A stretch of 50,809 nt of DNA. It comes from Akkermansia muciniphila. GTDB lineage: Bacteria > Verrucomicrobiota > Verrucomicrobiia > Limisphaerales > UBA9464. The position numbers and the translations under genes were made by a program. Under the pieces are notes generated by a model. It searched no databases, was not told the DNA's origin, and saw only the letters and a program-made list of their open reading frames with translations. Positions 7,246 through 16,945 of this stretch are shown piece after piece (position 1 is the stretch's first letter; the number at the start of each line of letters is the position of its first letter). Where the stretch lies: assembly GCA_945898055.1 (NCBI GenBank), contig CAMDGV010000033.1, forward strand, positions 1-50,809. Reading direction: 5' to 3'.

Positions 7246-8142
7246 TCAATACTTCGTATAGCCCGTTCGTTCTTGGTACCATAGGAAGTCTTGCTTCCCA
7301 AGCGCATCGAAGGGCTTGGCTGAAATGCCTTGGGTTGTCACTGGGTACACCGAGGTGCTGCTAATCCACTTGCGAATTTCAGCGTGGCCATCGGCAAAGG
7401 AAAACCCACAGGCCCGGTTATGGTAGGAGGCGGGAAAATCTCCCCACTGAGTCGCCCCGTAACCCGCAACGAAAAACGCGTCGTTGATGCCGTCGGGATG
7501 TTCGTCCACCGTGAGCCAAGTATTAGAAGGGTTGGGCACTTGGGTCACTTTTAGGAACTGCCGCCACTGCGGATCAAGCCATGCGCGGCCACTGGCCGAC
7601 CCACCCGTGGGATCGGACAGTCCAAAGAGCGCGTTCATTGAGATGCTCCGGACCCGTTGTGACCAACCTTTCTTGCGCTGTTCCGAACTGACAAATCGGT
7701 CCGCTGGGCATTTGTAAACGCCAACGGCACCTCCAGTGTATTTTCCGAGGACCCCATTCTGAACCCACAGGAGATTGGTATTGCTGACATCGAAAACGCT
7801 GGAACTGCTCCCCCACGTCATAACGTTGTTGACCCAGTTGTCAAAGAGGCGGCGGTTGATTGCGTCTTCTGTCCCGGGAATGGTGTAATTGTTGGCGCAA
7901 GCGTCATTGAAATCCCCAGAATACAAGTGCCAAGCTAGTACTAACTGCTTGTTATTGCTGATACAGCCGATGCCTTGCGCCTTGGTCTTCGCTTTGGCAA
8001 GGGCAGGTAGAAGCATCCCCGCTAGGATGGCAATGATCGCGATCACGACGAGCAGTTCGATGAGCGTGAAGCCTTTTGATCGATGTGCACTTGGACCTGA
8101 CATGACGCTCGTACTAAACGACTTTTTTTGGATCAGAGGCAT
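7246..8142 (-). CDS. Type II secretion pseudopilin-like protein with H-X9-DG C-terminus
   Basis: 298 aa. The prepilin leader and hydrophobic helix are clear: [20 protein letters not shown] at about residues 22-41, with the G-F cleavage site and the Glu at +5. The C-terminal [19 protein letters not shown] carries the H-x9-DG motif of the family expanded in Planctomycetes and Verrucomicrobia. These proteins are processed by prepilin peptidase and sit in the periplasm or surface; most have no known individual role. Start choice is uncertain: ATG 8142 or ATG 8103 ([11 protein letters not shown]), neither with a clear Shine-Dalgarno. No other secretion genes are nearby, so it is a solitary member. 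Confidence 0.9.
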   Translation of the reverse strand: MPLIQKKSFSTSVMSGPSAHRSKGFTLIELLVVIAIIAILAGMLLPALAKAKTKAQGIGCISNNKQLVLAWHLYSGDFNDACANNYTIPGTEDAINRRLFDNWVNNVMTWGSSSSVFDVSNTNLLWVQNGVLGKYTGGAVGVYKCPADRFVSSEQRKKGWSQRVRSISMNALFGLSDPTGGSASGRAWLDPQWRQFLKVTQVPNPSNTWLTVDEHPDGINDAFFVAGYGATQWGDFPASYHNRACGFSFADGHAEIRKWISSTSVYPVTTQGISAKPFDALGKQDFLWYQERTGYTKY

Positions 8143-8439
8143 AAATTTAAAGGTCTTACGGATGGGTTAATTAAAAAATTATCGATGAGTTGAGAATCTG
8201 CAACACCATTTTTTCTGACACCATTTTTCTCCCTATCCGCGGGTGGGGATGGGTCATTAGGCTTCTAAGAGCACCTTCGTTCTTTTATGGGTAACAGGAG
8301 GATCGTCCACGTTGGAAGGCGGGGGGGATAACTCAGGGGTGTCCGACCCGATGAGGCTTTCGCCGGTTTCCATTTTCGACGCAGGAATTCGGCAAGGGCA
8401 GGTTCTTTGCACGTGGAATGCGCCACAAGAATTCCGTCA
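8143..8439. other. Upstream region of the pseudopilin gene, nothing recognised
   Basis: AT-rich near 8170-8240, where CACCATTTTT occurs twice (8201 and 8220), a plausible place for the pseudopilin promoter on the minus strand. No gene, tRNA or clear hairpin was seen between 8240 and 8440. Confidence 0.3.
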
Positions 8440-8566
8440 GCGATCCGTACTTAGATCTCGGCCAGGCCACGCCGCTTTCGAGAGATTACAATTGAGTTCA
8501 TCCGCGCAGGCTCTACCGGCGAATGAAGGATTGGGAACCATTGGATTGGGCGTCCGCTGACGCTTA
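8440..8566 (-). repeat. Strongly decayed IS66 left end
   Basis: It aligns with 2870-2981 and with the reverse complement of 48817-48990: CAGCGATCCGTA, CCACGCCGCTTTCGAGA, CAATTGAGTTCATCCGCGCA, GGATTGGGAACCATTGG, ending in TTGGGCGTCCGCTGACGCTT. Identity is clearly lower than between the other copies, so this is an older remnant. ATTGAG at 8491-8496 is again the unoccupied hairpin site. It ends 30 nt from the cysN stop codon. Confidence 0.65.
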
Positions 8567-8596
8567 AGAGACCTTCAGTGTCCGAGTTTGACTGAG

Positions 8597-9913
8597 TTAA
8601 ATAGCGAAGTCGTTGTACTCGGGTTTCACCGTTTCAATAGGAGGTTGAAGCATACCAGCGGCGACTGTGGCGTTGGTACCTTGTTCGATGAGAATGAAGG
8701 AACCAGTTAGGCGATGGGAGGCGTAGCCATCGAATATAAGAGGTTTGGCGGTTTTGATTCGAACCTCGCCGATGTCGTTCATGGCTAATTCATCCGGATT
8801 TGGTTCGGAATCAAAGGTTCGAATGTTGGTCCGACTCTCGAGCGAAGTAATGATCGCCTGAACCGTTTGAGTTGAATGTTTGAGGAAATACTTTCGCCCT
8901 TTTTGTAGAGGGCGAGAATTCATCCAACAGACTTTTGCTTGAAGATCGCTCGACATTCCGGGAAGGGCGTCGAGACCGACAATCATATCTCCACGACTGA
9001 CATCGATATCATCGCTGAGTTGAACGGTGACACTCTGCGGGCAGAAGGCTTCGTCGACAGGTCCATTGACCGTCCAGATTTGTTTAATCGTAGTTTTGAC
9101 TCCGCTGGGTAGAACCATGATTTTTTGACCGGCACGTAGAATGCCGCCCGCAATTTGCCCGCTGAGACCGCGGAAATCATGAAGGTCGGCATTGGTGGGA
9201 TCATTAGGGCGATTGACCCATTGAACCGGAAAACGGAGTCCATGAAGATTCCAGTCACTGGCGATGTGAATGGTTTCTAAGTGGCCAAGGAGAGTCGGGC
9301 CGACATACCACGGGGTGTGTTGCGATGGTTCGACAACATTGTCTCCGTTGAGGGCGCTAATCGGGATAAACTTAACATCCTTGATATCGAGTAAGGGAAG
9401 GAAGGTCTCAAATTCAGCCCGGATTTCGAGGAAACGCGCTTCAGACCAACCCACGAGATCCATTTTATTGATCGCGATGACCAAATGAGGAATCCGGAGA
9501 AGAGAGGCGATGTAGGTGTGGCGCCTGGATTGTTCGATCACCCCTAATCGAGCGTCAACGAGGACGATGGAAAGGTTAGCTGTGGAAGCGCCGGTGACCA
9601 TGTTGCGAGTGTACTGCACATGGCCGGGGGTATCGGCGACGATAAATTTTCTTCGAGGCGTGGCGAAATATCGGTAGGCGACATCAATGGTAATCCCTTG
9701 CTCGCGTTCGGCGCGTAAACCGTCGGTCAGATTGGCCAGATTGATCTGCCCTCCACCGGTAATATCGGCCGAACGTTCTAGCGCCTCCAATTGGTCTTCC
9801 ATGATCGATTTGGAGTCATAGAGAAGGCGCCCAATCAGGGTGGATTTACCGTCGTCGACGGAGCCGCAGGTGTTAAAGCGGAGGAGTTCGATCGGATGAG
9901 GAATGGGAGACAT
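8597..9913 (-). CDS. cysN: Sulfate adenylyltransferase subunit 1 (GTPase subunit)
   Basis: CysN is the GTPase partner of CysD in ATP sulfurylase, making adenosine 5'-phosphosulfate from sulfate and ATP in the cytoplasm. 438 aa, normal for CysN without a fused APS kinase. The translation-factor GTPase motifs are complete: GSVDDGKST (G1, residues about 17-25), EREQGITIDVAYRYF (G2), DTPGH (G3), NKMD (G4). Domains II and III follow. CysD, normally just upstream, is not adjacent; the gene upstream is a Minf_1886-family protein 69 nt away. Confidence 0.93.
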   Translation of the reverse strand: MSPIPHPIELLRFNTCGSVDDGKSTLIGRLLYDSKSIMEDQLEALERSADITGGGQINLANLTDGLRAEREQGITIDVAYRYFATPRRKFIVADTPGHVQYTRNMVTGASTANLSIVLVDARLGVIEQSRRHTYIASLLRIPHLVIAINKMDLVGWSEARFLEIRAEFETFLPLLDIKDVKFIPISALNGDNVVEPSQHTPWYVGPTLLGHLETIHIASDWNLHGLRFPVQWVNRPNDPTNADLHDFRGLSGQIAGGILRAGQKIMVLPSGVKTTIKQIWTVNGPVDEAFCPQSVTVQLSDDIDVSRGDMIVGLDALPGMSSDLQAKVCWMNSRPLQKGRKYFLKHSTQTVQAIITSLESRTNIRTFDSEPNPDELAMNDIGEVRIKTAKPLIFDGYASHRLTGSFILIEQGTNATVAAGMLQPPIETVKPEYNDFAI

Positions 9914-9982
9914 GAACGGAGTAGAAAAATAAAAGGAGAGAGGCGATGGGCGCGCACTTAAAAACGGGGGTGGCTCAGGGAG

Positions 9983-10381
9983 CTAATGCGAAGGTGAAGT
10001 GCTGAGAGGTTGGAAAGGCTTTTTGAAGGCGTCATTGAATTCGTAACCGCCCTTGAAATCTTCGCGCGAGTCGTTGGAGGTCTTTTTAAGGATTTGATAA
10101 TCAATCATATTAAAGACGATTTCCCCGAAATCTTCACAGCGATAAATGCCCCATTCTTGGAGGACGAGTTGGGTCATTGGGCCATATTGTTTTAGGGCAA
10201 ATTCGCGAATTCCATCGAGGAGTTCTTGTCCTGAGACATGGCGTGCGGCGTTGGGTGGGCGTTTAATCTGTCGTTGGGTAAATTCCAGTGCCTCGCGCAA
10301 GAACTCATAAGCGTCCCGAGTGTACCGAGAATCATTCACTAGCAGAGAGCTGAGCAGATCTTTTTTTGGGGTTTGGTCCAT
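9983..10381 (-). CDS. Minf_1886-family protein of unknown function
   Basis: 132 aa, all soluble. It matches the small family named after a Methylacidiphilum gene, found mainly in Planctomycetes and Verrucomicrobia: YTRDAYEFLREALEFTQ near the N-terminus, then GQELLDGIREFALKQYG and VLQEWGIYRCEDFGEIVFNM. No function is known. It lies in a minus-strand run after leuS and the small membrane ORF and before cysN. The recognition is a useful phylum marker and is from memory. Confidence 0.85.
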   Translation of the reverse strand: MDQTPKKDLLSSLLVNDSRYTRDAYEFLREALEFTQRQIKRPPNAARHVSGQELLDGIREFALKQYGPMTQLVLQEWGIYRCEDFGEIVFNMIDYQILKKTSNDSREDFKGGYEFNDAFKKPFQPLSTSPSH

Positions 10382-10411
10382 GCGTGTTAGCGTGACAGTC
10401 CGTGTTTAAAT

Positions 10412-10606
10412 TCAGTGGGTCACTCCGTTCGGGAGATTGGTAGAGAGATGCGGCAAAGGAGGCAAGGGATGGACTGGCTGGGTCTGAATCCAAAGGCGGC
10501 CAACAATCCCCAAAAGGAGAACGGCGGTGATCACCCAAAGGACTCGATGTTCGGTGGGGGTTAGGTATTTCACGGGTCGCGCGGCAGCAGGATCAAGCCA
10601 CCACAA
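10412..10606 (-). CDS. Small single-pass membrane protein, unrecognised
   Basis: A frame overlapping the end of leuS continues past it for about 60 codons and contains one convincing transmembrane segment ([20 protein letters not shown]) preceded by a charged KYLTPTE stretch, then a proline-rich tail. Starts could be TTG 10606 (overlapping leuS), GTG 10573 (just after its stop) or ATG 10660 further inside leuS. Small N-anchored proteins follow leuS in some relatives, sometimes with a helix-hairpin-helix DNA-binding domain, which is absent here. It could be a truncated form of such a protein. Confidence 0.5.
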   Translation of the reverse strand: MWWLDPAAARPVKYLTPTEHRVLWVITAVLLLGIVGRLWIQTQPVHPLPPLPHLSTNLPNGVTH

Positions 10607-13319
10607 TATTGACCATTTTACGGGGGACGACGATGAGTTTTCGAATTGTTTTTCCCTCAAGGAAAGGCAGTGCTTTTTCGGCGATCAAGGCGGCTTTTTC
10701 GATATCGGCTTGAGAAGCGTCGACAGAGATTCGTATAACATCGCGGAGTTTGCCATTCACTTGAACGGGTAGTTCCATTTCAGTTTCGATCAGTAAAGTT
10801 GGATCGAATTGAGGCCACGGAGCGTAGGACAGTGAGGTTGGAGGCGAAAATATCTCCAAGCGCCCCCAAAGTTCTTCGACGATATGCGGTGCAAAAGGAG
10901 CGAGAAGCTGCAGGAAAGTCTGGAGAACCGAGACGGGTTTTACCTCCCAAGTGATGGCTGAATTGACAAAGACCATCATGGCAGAGATGGCGGTATTAAA
11001 TTGAAGATGATCGAGGTCGTAAGTGACCTTGCGGATGCATTCATGCAGGGTCTTCAGTTGTGCTGGTGTGGCAGAAACTGCTTGAACAGCCTTGGAAAGG
11101 TGAAGTTTTTGAAGCAATTCCTCGCTTCGATCCTGCTGTGGCGCGAGAGCTTCGAGTTGTTCAAAAGCTGTTTCTGATGTTTCATCGATGAATAAGCGCC
11201 AAACACGTCCAAGGAAGCGATAGACACCCTCAACCCCTTTGGTATTCCAAGGCTTAGTATCTTGGAGCGGTCCCATAAACATCTCATAAAGTCGAAAGGC
11301 ATCGGCCCCGTACTCGACTAGGACGTCATCTGGGTTGACCACATTACCTCGAGACTTGGACATTTTTTGGCCGTCTTCACCTTGAATAAGGCCTTGATTG
11401 ACCAGTTTAAAGAACGGTTCAGAAGTGGACACATGTCCAAGATCGAAGAGAACTTTGTGCCAAAATCGCGCGTAAAGTAGATGGAGAACGGCGTGTTCTG
11501 TCCCGCCGACATAGAGGTCAACACCTGGGGTCGCTGGGGAGTTTTGAGCCGTGCCCATCCAGTAAGATTCCGCAGGGTGCCCGACGAACCCAGTGTTATT
11601 GTTGTTGTCGAGGTAGCGGAGGTAATACCAGCAGGAACCCGCCCATTGCGGCATGGTATTGGTTTCGCGAAGCGATCCGTCCGGTAGCGTTAACCAGTCG
11701 ATGGCGCGAGCCAGAGGCGGTTGGCCGTCGGCAGTGGGCTTGTAGTCATCCAGTTGGGGCGGGAGCAGTGGCAATTGGTGAAGTTCCAAAGCCTCGTGGT
11801 AAAGGGTTCCGTCGTCGTCTTTTTTCCAAACAAGAGGGAAAGGTTCACCCCAATAGCGTTGGCGACTGAAGAGCCAATCGCGCAGTTTATAATTAATGGT
11901 TCGAGCACCGCGCCCTGAGGATTCGAGCCAGTCGGTAATCTTCTGTTTGGCTGCACGCGTTAGAAGTCCGTCGAGATGAATCTCGGCACTGTTCGAATGG
12001 ATGGCCGTCCCTTCATCGCAGAACCCTTGCCATTGGGTTTTAGAATCCGGAGGTTGAACGACTTGAATGATCGGAAGATCAAATTTTTGCGCAAATTCTA
12101 AGTCCCGTTCGTCGTGCGCAGGAACCGCCATAATGGCCCCGGTACCATAAGTTGCTAGGACGTAGTCGGCGATCCAGACCGGGATTTCTGCGTTGTTTAC
12201 TGGATTAAGGGCGTAGGCACCCGTCCAGACCCCGGACTTTTCCTTGGCCAACTCAGTCCGTTCGAGATCTGATTTGCGCGTGACCTCGGTTTGATAGGCT
12301 TGGACAGCGGCGCGTTGAGCGGCCGTGGTGATCTGTTCAACCAATCGATGTTCTGGGGCCAGCACCATGTAGGTAGCGCCGAAGAGAGTGTCGGGGCGAG
12401 TTGTGAAAACACGGACTTTTTCTGAATGACCGACGAGTCGGAAATCGACTTCGGCACCTTCACTTCGGCCGATCCAATTTCTCTGCATTTCTTTGAGAGA
12501 ATCGGACCATTCGATGGTGTTTAGATCTTCGAGAAGACGTTCGGCAAAGGCAGTAATGCGGAGTTTCCATTGTCGCATGGGTTTGCGAATGACGGGATGA
12601 CCACCGACTTCACTTTTACCATCAATCACCTCCTCGTTGGAGAGGACAGTGCCGAGTTCTGGGCACCAGTTAACCGGCGCTTCTGAAATGAAGGCGAGCC
12701 GCTGAGAGTCACAATAAGCCCGACGTTGGGCTTTGGATGCCACGCCCTGGGGATAGGTGATCGATGAGATTGGTTCCGCGCGACGGGTGGCGGGGTTGAA
12801 CCAAGAATTATAGATTTGAAGGAAGATCCATTGGGTCCAACGAAAATAGTCTGGATCGGTGGTATTAACCTCGCGAGACCAGTCGTAACTAAAGCCCAAT
12901 GACTGAATCTGACGGGTGAAATTAGCGATGTTTTGTTCGGTAGTAATTCGAGGGTGCTGACCTGTACGGACCGCATATTGTTCTGCCGGCAAGCCAAAAG
13001 CATCCCAACCCATCGGGTGAAGCACATTGAAACCTAAAGAGCGCCGGTAGCGAGCAAGGATGTCGGTTGCCGTGTAACCCTCTGGATGGCCCACATGCAA
13101 CCCCGCACCAGACGGGTAGGGGAACATATCGAGGATATAGTACTTGGGCGGTAACGACTCAGCAGTCGGGGATTGTCCTCCGAGCCTGTGGCGAATTCCG
13201 AAGGGATGAGACTCCGGAATGGAATCGCCTGGATTCCATGCGCGATAGGTTTGCTGTGCCGCCCATTGGCGCTGCCACTTAGGTTCAATCCGGTGGAACG
13301 GATATTGCCGCCTCGACAT
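10593..13319 (-). CDS. leuS: Leucyl-tRNA synthetase
   Basis: A class I aminoacyl-tRNA synthetase charging tRNA-Leu, 908 aa. The HIGH motif is HVGH at residues 75-78 within [17 protein letters not shown]. The editing (CP1) domain follows, with [14 protein letters not shown] and [23 protein letters not shown] is in the second half, followed by the anticodon-binding helices and a C-terminal domain. Compared with typical bacterial LeuRS there is an extra stretch of about 30 residues between the first helix (YRAWNP) and [13 protein letters not shown], so HVGH lies later than usual. It is first in the minus-strand run and overlaps the small membrane ORF. Confidence 0.97.
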   Translation of the reverse strand: MSRRQYPFHRIEPKWQRQWAAQQTYRAWNPGDSIPESHPFGIRHRLGGQSPTAESLPPKYYILDMFPYPSGAGLHVGHPEGYTATDILARYRRSLGFNVLHPMGWDAFGLPAEQYAVRTGQHPRITTEQNIANFTRQIQSLGFSYDWSREVNTTDPDYFRWTQWIFLQIYNSWFNPATRRAEPISSITYPQGVASKAQRRAYCDSQRLAFISEAPVNWCPELGTVLSNEEVIDGKSEVGGHPVIRKPMRQWKLRITAFAERLLEDLNTIEWSDSLKEMQRNWIGRSEGAEVDFRLVGHSEKVRVFTTRPDTLFGATYMVLAPEHRLVEQITTAAQRAAVQAYQTEVTRKSDLERTELAKEKSGVWTGAYALNPVNNAEIPVWIADYVLATYGTGAIMAVPAHDERDLEFAQKFDLPIIQVVQPPDSKTQWQGFCDEGTAIHSNSAEIHLDGLLTRAAKQKITDWLESSGRGARTINYKLRDWLFSRQRYWGEPFPLVWKKDDDGTLYHEALELHQLPLLPPQLDDYKPTADGQPPLARAIDWLTLPDGSLRETNTMPQWAGSCWYYLRYLDNNNNTGFVGHPAESYWMGTAQNSPATPGVDLYVGGTEHAVLHLLYARFWHKVLFDLGHVSTSEPFFKLVNQGLIQGEDGQKMSKSRGNVVNPDDVLVEYGADAFRLYEMFMGPLQDTKPWNTKGVEGVYRFLGRVWRLFIDETSETAFEQLEALAPQQDRSEELLQKLHLSKAVQAVSATPAQLKTLHECIRKVTYDLDHLQFNTAISAMMVFVNSAITWEVKPVSVLQTFLQLLAPFAPHIVEELWGRLEIFSPPTSLSYAPWPQFDPTLLIETEMELPVQVNGKLRDVIRISVDASQADIEKAALIAEKALPFLEGKTIRKLIVVPRKMVNIVVA

Positions 13320-13457
13320 AAAGTGGCCGGATCATAGAGAGAGATTGTCGTCGGCGCAATCGGGGAGGCGATCCGTCGCTGGGTTTGTGTTGGTGAGCAG
13401 CGAACAGGAATTCGATTCAGCTTTTAGTCAAATTGATGTCCTCTAATCAAAAGAAGG

Positions 13458-14546
13458 TCAGAGCACTCCGACGCAGCGAAGAAGTGTTTCTTGGACGATA
13501 TGTTCGGTTGCCAAAGAAACGGCGAGAGGATTTCCAGAGCGGATGCTGTGCGCTAGTTCATTGAATTCGCCGAGATAACGCTGAAATCGAGGAAGAGCTA
13601 CGGTCGATCGTCCCTTGGGGAGATCGATCATCGGGGCCGCTAGATCAATGCTCAATTGAGGCGGTTCGATCGGTTGAAGAAGTGCATTGCCTCGAGTTCC
13701 ACAGAATTCGAACGAGCGGTTTTCGTTGGCATTATGGCGTTGAGCAGTACTCGTGATGACCACTGTTGTGCGAGGGAATTCCAGTATCGCGACCGTCGTA
13801 TCGGCCAGTTTATCCGCCTTTGAAGAGGAGGAGGTTCGGAGAAAGGGAGTCACGCGGTCGGGGCGTCCGAGAAGTCGGACCACGACATCAATCACATGGG
13901 AGCCTAATTCGAAAAGGACGCCACCAGGAAACTTTGCCCATTCGGTTCGTCGGGTCGCATCCAGTTGATTATCGATGCTGATCCGAATTAGGAAAACCTC
14001 TCCGAGCGCCCCTTGTTGGATGAGATTAAAAGCGTGGATGAGGCCGGGATGATGTCGCCACATGTAGCCTACCTGCAGCAGGCAGTTCCGCTCATCAGCG
14101 AGACGAATGAGGGTCTCCATTTCACCTGGATTGAGTGCTGGGGGTTTTTCCAAATGAAGGTGACGCCCGGCATCCAGAACTTTTCGGGCGAGACTCGCGT
14201 GTTGAGAGACTTCGGATTCGACCAAGATGACTTCTGCCCGTTCAAGAACCTCTGCTTGAGTGAGGATGGAGACTCCCTTGGCCCTGTACTCATCCGCGAG
14301 AGTGGCTGTTTCGGCCCAAGCCCCGAGAAGTTGGTAATCTGCAGACTCGCGCAGGAGGCGGCATTTTTCTGCTGCATGAGAATAGGCGAGTCCAAGAACA
14401 CCGGCTCGAATCTTGCGAGTTAAATCCCTTTGGGGCGACTGTGGAAGATCCGCAGTTCCACCGGCCGAGGTCATCACCAAGCCGGCGGTCGTCGTGGCGA
14501 GGAATTGCCGGCGGTCGAGCGGTCGGTTCGCGGTTTGGAGATTCAT
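13458..14546 (-). CDS. Gfo/Idh/MocA-family oxidoreductase with Tat-type signal
   Basis: An NAD(P)-dependent oxidoreductase-like protein of the Gfo/Idh/MocA family, 362 aa. The N-terminus has a twin-arginine-like motif (DRRQFLATTTAGLVMTSAGG), so it is probably exported, as is common in Verrucomicrobia. The Rossmann start is IRAGVLGLAYSHA, a looser glycine pattern than the usual GxGxxG. HLHLEKPPAL corresponds to the conserved EKP motif, and a dehydrogenase C-terminal domain follows. The substrate is unknown, presumably a sugar derivative. Confidence 0.88.
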   Translation of the reverse strand: MNLQTANRPLDRRQFLATTTAGLVMTSAGGTADLPQSPQRDLTRKIRAGVLGLAYSHAAEKCRLLRESADYQLLGAWAETATLADEYRAKGVSILTQAEVLERAEVILVESEVSQHASLARKVLDAGRHLHLEKPPALNPGEMETLIRLADERNCLLQVGYMWRHHPGLIHAFNLIQQGALGEVFLIRISIDNQLDATRRTEWAKFPGGVLFELGSHVIDVVVRLLGRPDRVTPFLRTSSSSKADKLADTTVAILEFPRTTVVITSTAQRHNANENRSFEFCGTRGNALLQPIEPPQLSIDLAAPMIDLPKGRSTVALPRFQRYLGEFNELAHSIRSGNPLAVSLATEHIVQETLLRCVGVL

Positions 14547-14663
14547 AGACTGAACGAATGCGATTGAAATCCAAACAAGCGATTCCTACTGCGACAAGGA
14601 TCCTCGAGGAAATCCAAGAATTTCCTGATTTAGAATCGATGGAGTGTCGGCTTGAAAGAAAGG

Positions 14664-15041
14664 TTACTCAGGTTTATGGAGGCTGTGGCACGCCTTGCAA
14701 TTGACAGCAGATTTAAAGTCAACCACGGCTCCCGCTTTACCTTTGACGAGGTCGATAGCAGCGAGGTTGAGCGCTGTCGTTTTTTCGGTCCAGCTCTTGA
14801 GATCGCCCCGTGGGGCGTGGTTCAATTTTAGTTGAGCAGTCAGGTTAGCCATCAAGGCGAAGTCGGCATCGTTGCCTTGTCCTTTAGAAATGCGGGAGGC
14901 AAGAGATTCTTTACCCTTAAAACCCTCTTCCATAATTTCCTCAATGCTCTTGAGCTTAGCGGCGGAGTGAGTGGCGCAACCCGCTGCGACCAAAGTGACG
15001 ACTGCGGTTGAGAGAAGGAATGATGGAAGGGACAGTTTCAT
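14664..15041 (-). CDS. Small c-type cytochrome lipoprotein
   Basis: 125 aa. The N-terminus is a lipoprotein signal (STAVVTLVAAGC, Cys at about 22). A single haem-binding CKACH sits at the very C-terminus, in the position seen in cytochrome c' and b562-like four-helix proteins; the body is helical (LMANLTAQLKLNHAPRGDLKSW). This suggests a periplasmic four-helix cytochrome. Function is unknown. It stands alone, pointing away from the ftsB-like gene. Confidence 0.8.
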   Translation of the reverse strand: MKLSLPSFLLSTAVVTLVAAGCATHSAAKLKSIEEIMEEGFKGKESLASRISKGQGNDADFALMANLTAQLKLNHAPRGDLKSWTEKTTALNLAAIDLVKGKAGAVVDFKSAVNCKACHSLHKPE

Positions 15042-15282
15042 TAGGCGTTTAGTTTCAGCGAATCAGTTCACCAACGTATTAAAATGATTTGAAGCTGAGG
15101 AAAGCTGCTTTTGCAAGAAAGTATGAGTTTGAGCCTTGAGTTGATTGCCATTGGCTAAAAATTTGTCTTAATTCCTCTCAATTGTGGTTTGCAGCGCCTT
15201 TTACCTTCAGTGTTTGGCAAAAGTAGCAGAGGCGGCCCCTTTGATGAGGAAGGTGGCTGCCCCATTAGAAACGGACTTTTAA

Positions 15283-15654
15283 ATGAAACGACAACGTTCT
15301 TCAGCTTCTGTGGATTACGGGTGGATGGGTGTCATCAATCGAGGTCTCGGTTGGTGCCTATTTATCGGAATCCTAGGGTTCATTTTAGCGCAGTACGTCC
15401 CTTTGATTGAAACCAATCGCCTTTTGAGGAAGACCTTAGCGGATTGGAGAGAGACGGAGTCTCAGAATACTCAGATGCACGCGACTCATTTGCGACGGAT
15501 CGATGGGCTGCGGAATGATCCACGCACGGTTGAGCGGACCGCACGAGAGTTGCTGCAATTAGCGCGTCCTGATGAGACCGTCCTTTTCTTTGTGAACTCA
15601 GCCGATTCGAAGCGAGCGCCGGCGGGTCGCTCGTTTATCCCGACACCTCGTTAA
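15283..15654 (+). CDS. FtsB/DivIC-type septum formation initiator
   Basis: 123 aa with the FtsB/DivIC layout: a short cytoplasmic N-terminus, one transmembrane helix (LGWCLFIGILGFILAQYVPL, about residues 23-42), a helical coiled-coil-like stretch (about 43-75), and a conserved end (RNDPRTVERTARELLQLARP, then ETVLFF). The family takes part in the divisome with FtsL. It is the first gene of a plus-strand run that includes dUTPase, hpt, moaD and moaE. The start is the ATG just after GGACTTTTAA, with no clear Shine-Dalgarno. Confidence 0.8.
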   Translation: MKRQRSSASVDYGWMGVINRGLGWCLFIGILGFILAQYVPLIETNRLLRKTLADWRETESQNTQMHATHLRRIDGLRNDPRTVERTARELLQLARPDETVLFFVNSADSKRAPAGRSFIPTPR

Positions 15655-15734
15655 GAGGTTTTGATCGGATCTTGGGACGGTTTCTGGTGTTCACGGCTTC
15701 CCCAGAGGAGAAGATCCAGTCACCCTTTTGACCT

Positions 15735-16115
15735 ATGACCGAACCAGACCAATTGCGTGAACTCTTCCGGATGCAGAAATCATTGAATGAAAGGATCGGT
15801 GTTTTTACCGATGCGATGTCTGAGGCTGATAAAACCAAGTGGGTGTTAAATTACACTCGAGCGATGAGCCAAGAGTTAGCTGAACTGACCGATAGTGTGC
15901 CTTGGAAATGGTGGGCGAAATACCAGACGTTTGATGAGCAAAATGCGCGGGTGGAGGTAGTGGATCTCTTGCACTTTGTGATTAGCTTAGCGCAGGTATT
16001 GGGGATGGATGCAGATACCGTTTTTGCGGCTTACCTCAAAAAGAATGAGGTAAATTTGAAGCGTCAGGATACGGGTTATGTGACCAAGGATGCGGAAGAC
16101 TCAAAGCACATTTGA
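15735..16115 (+). CDS. Dimeric (all-alpha) dUTP diphosphatase
   Basis: 126 aa of the dUTPase-2 family in the MazG-like all-alpha NTP pyrophosphatase superfamily, unrelated to trimeric Dut. It hydrolyses dUTP (and dUDP) to dUMP, keeping uracil out of DNA and feeding dTMP synthesis. Metal-binding acidic helices are visible: SQELAELTDSVPWKWW and ARVEVVDLLHFVISLAQVLG. The KKNEVNLKRQDTGY end is typical. It lies 80 nt after the ftsB-like gene and about 140 nt before hpt. Confidence 0.88.
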   Translation: MTEPDQLRELFRMQKSLNERIGVFTDAMSEADKTKWVLNYTRAMSQELAELTDSVPWKWWAKYQTFDEQNARVEVVDLLHFVISLAQVLGMDADTVFAAYLKKNEVNLKRQDTGYVTKDAEDSKHI

Positions 16116-16256
16116 TCGAAGTCTTGCCTTGGATTGATCCATTGCATCATCGCTTAAACAGGTGAAGTTCCGGTGCTGACGTTGCGGGTTAGACTTGGAA
16201 TCGATCCAAAGAAAAAGAGATCCTCCTTCGTGGTGAACCAATTAGAAAAGGGCTTT

Positions 16257-16934
16257 ATGCGCCTCAGTAAGCCTCGTTTGACCGAGCGACTTAGTCGCCG
16301 AATTCCGCCCCATTATCGGGCGGATCTTGCGGGTATTTTGATTTCGGAGTCCGTTATTCAAAAACGTATTGCGGCCCTAGGACGGGCTATCACGAGGGAT
16401 TTTGCCGGCCAAGAGGTGATTGTTATTTCACTTTTGAGCGGCACGGTCCTTTTTCTAGCGGATCTCCTTCGGCAATTGCCTTTTCCATTGAGGGTCGATT
16501 TTATGGGGGTTTCTAGTTATCGATCTGGTACTGAATCTGGACAACTTGTCTACACCAAGGAAATCAAACTGGACCTGCGAAAGAGCCATATTTTGTTGGT
16601 TGACGACATTTTGGATACTGGGAAGACCTTAAGGACAGTTTTTGCCAAGTTGCGAACTCTGGGTCCACAATCGATTCGTACCTGTGTTTTGCTCGATAAG
16701 CAGTCGCGTCGAACGGAACCTTTTGATGCTGACTATGTCGGCTTCATTTTGCCGAACTTATTTGTGGTCGGATATGGGCTTGATTATGCGGAAAGGTACC
16801 GCAATTTACCTTTTCTCGGCGTCCTTAAACCGGAAATCTACGAGGTGACACACTCGCTGCTGAACCCGGACAAATCAGCGAAAAAGTCTGGATCGGCACC
16901 CAAGACAAGCTCTCGGGCGAATCTGGATATTTAA
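16257..16934 (+). CDS. hpt: Hypoxanthine phosphoribosyltransferase
   Basis: This enzyme salvages hypoxanthine or guanine with PRPP to IMP or GMP. The PRPP-binding signature ILLVDDILDTGKTL is complete; LLSGTVLFLADLLRQL is the N-terminal loop and FVVGYGLDYAERYRNLP the usual C-terminal motif. From ATG 16257 (preceded by AAAGGG) the protein is 225 aa. An upstream in-frame start at 16173 would add 28 residues that match nothing. A C-terminal tail of about 25 residues rich in Lys and Ser extends past the family's usual end. Confidence 0.93.
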   Translation: MRLSKPRLTERLSRRIPPHYRADLAGILISESVIQKRIAALGRAITRDFAGQEVIVISLLSGTVLFLADLLRQLPFPLRVDFMGVSSYRSGTESGQLVYTKEIKLDLRKSHILLVDDILDTGKTLRTVFAKLRTLGPQSIRTCVLLDKQSRRTEPFDADYVGFILPNLFVVGYGLDYAERYRNLPFLGVLKPEIYEVTHSLLNPDKSAKKSGSAPKTSSRANLDI

Positions 16935-16945
16935 CATCTGAGTCC

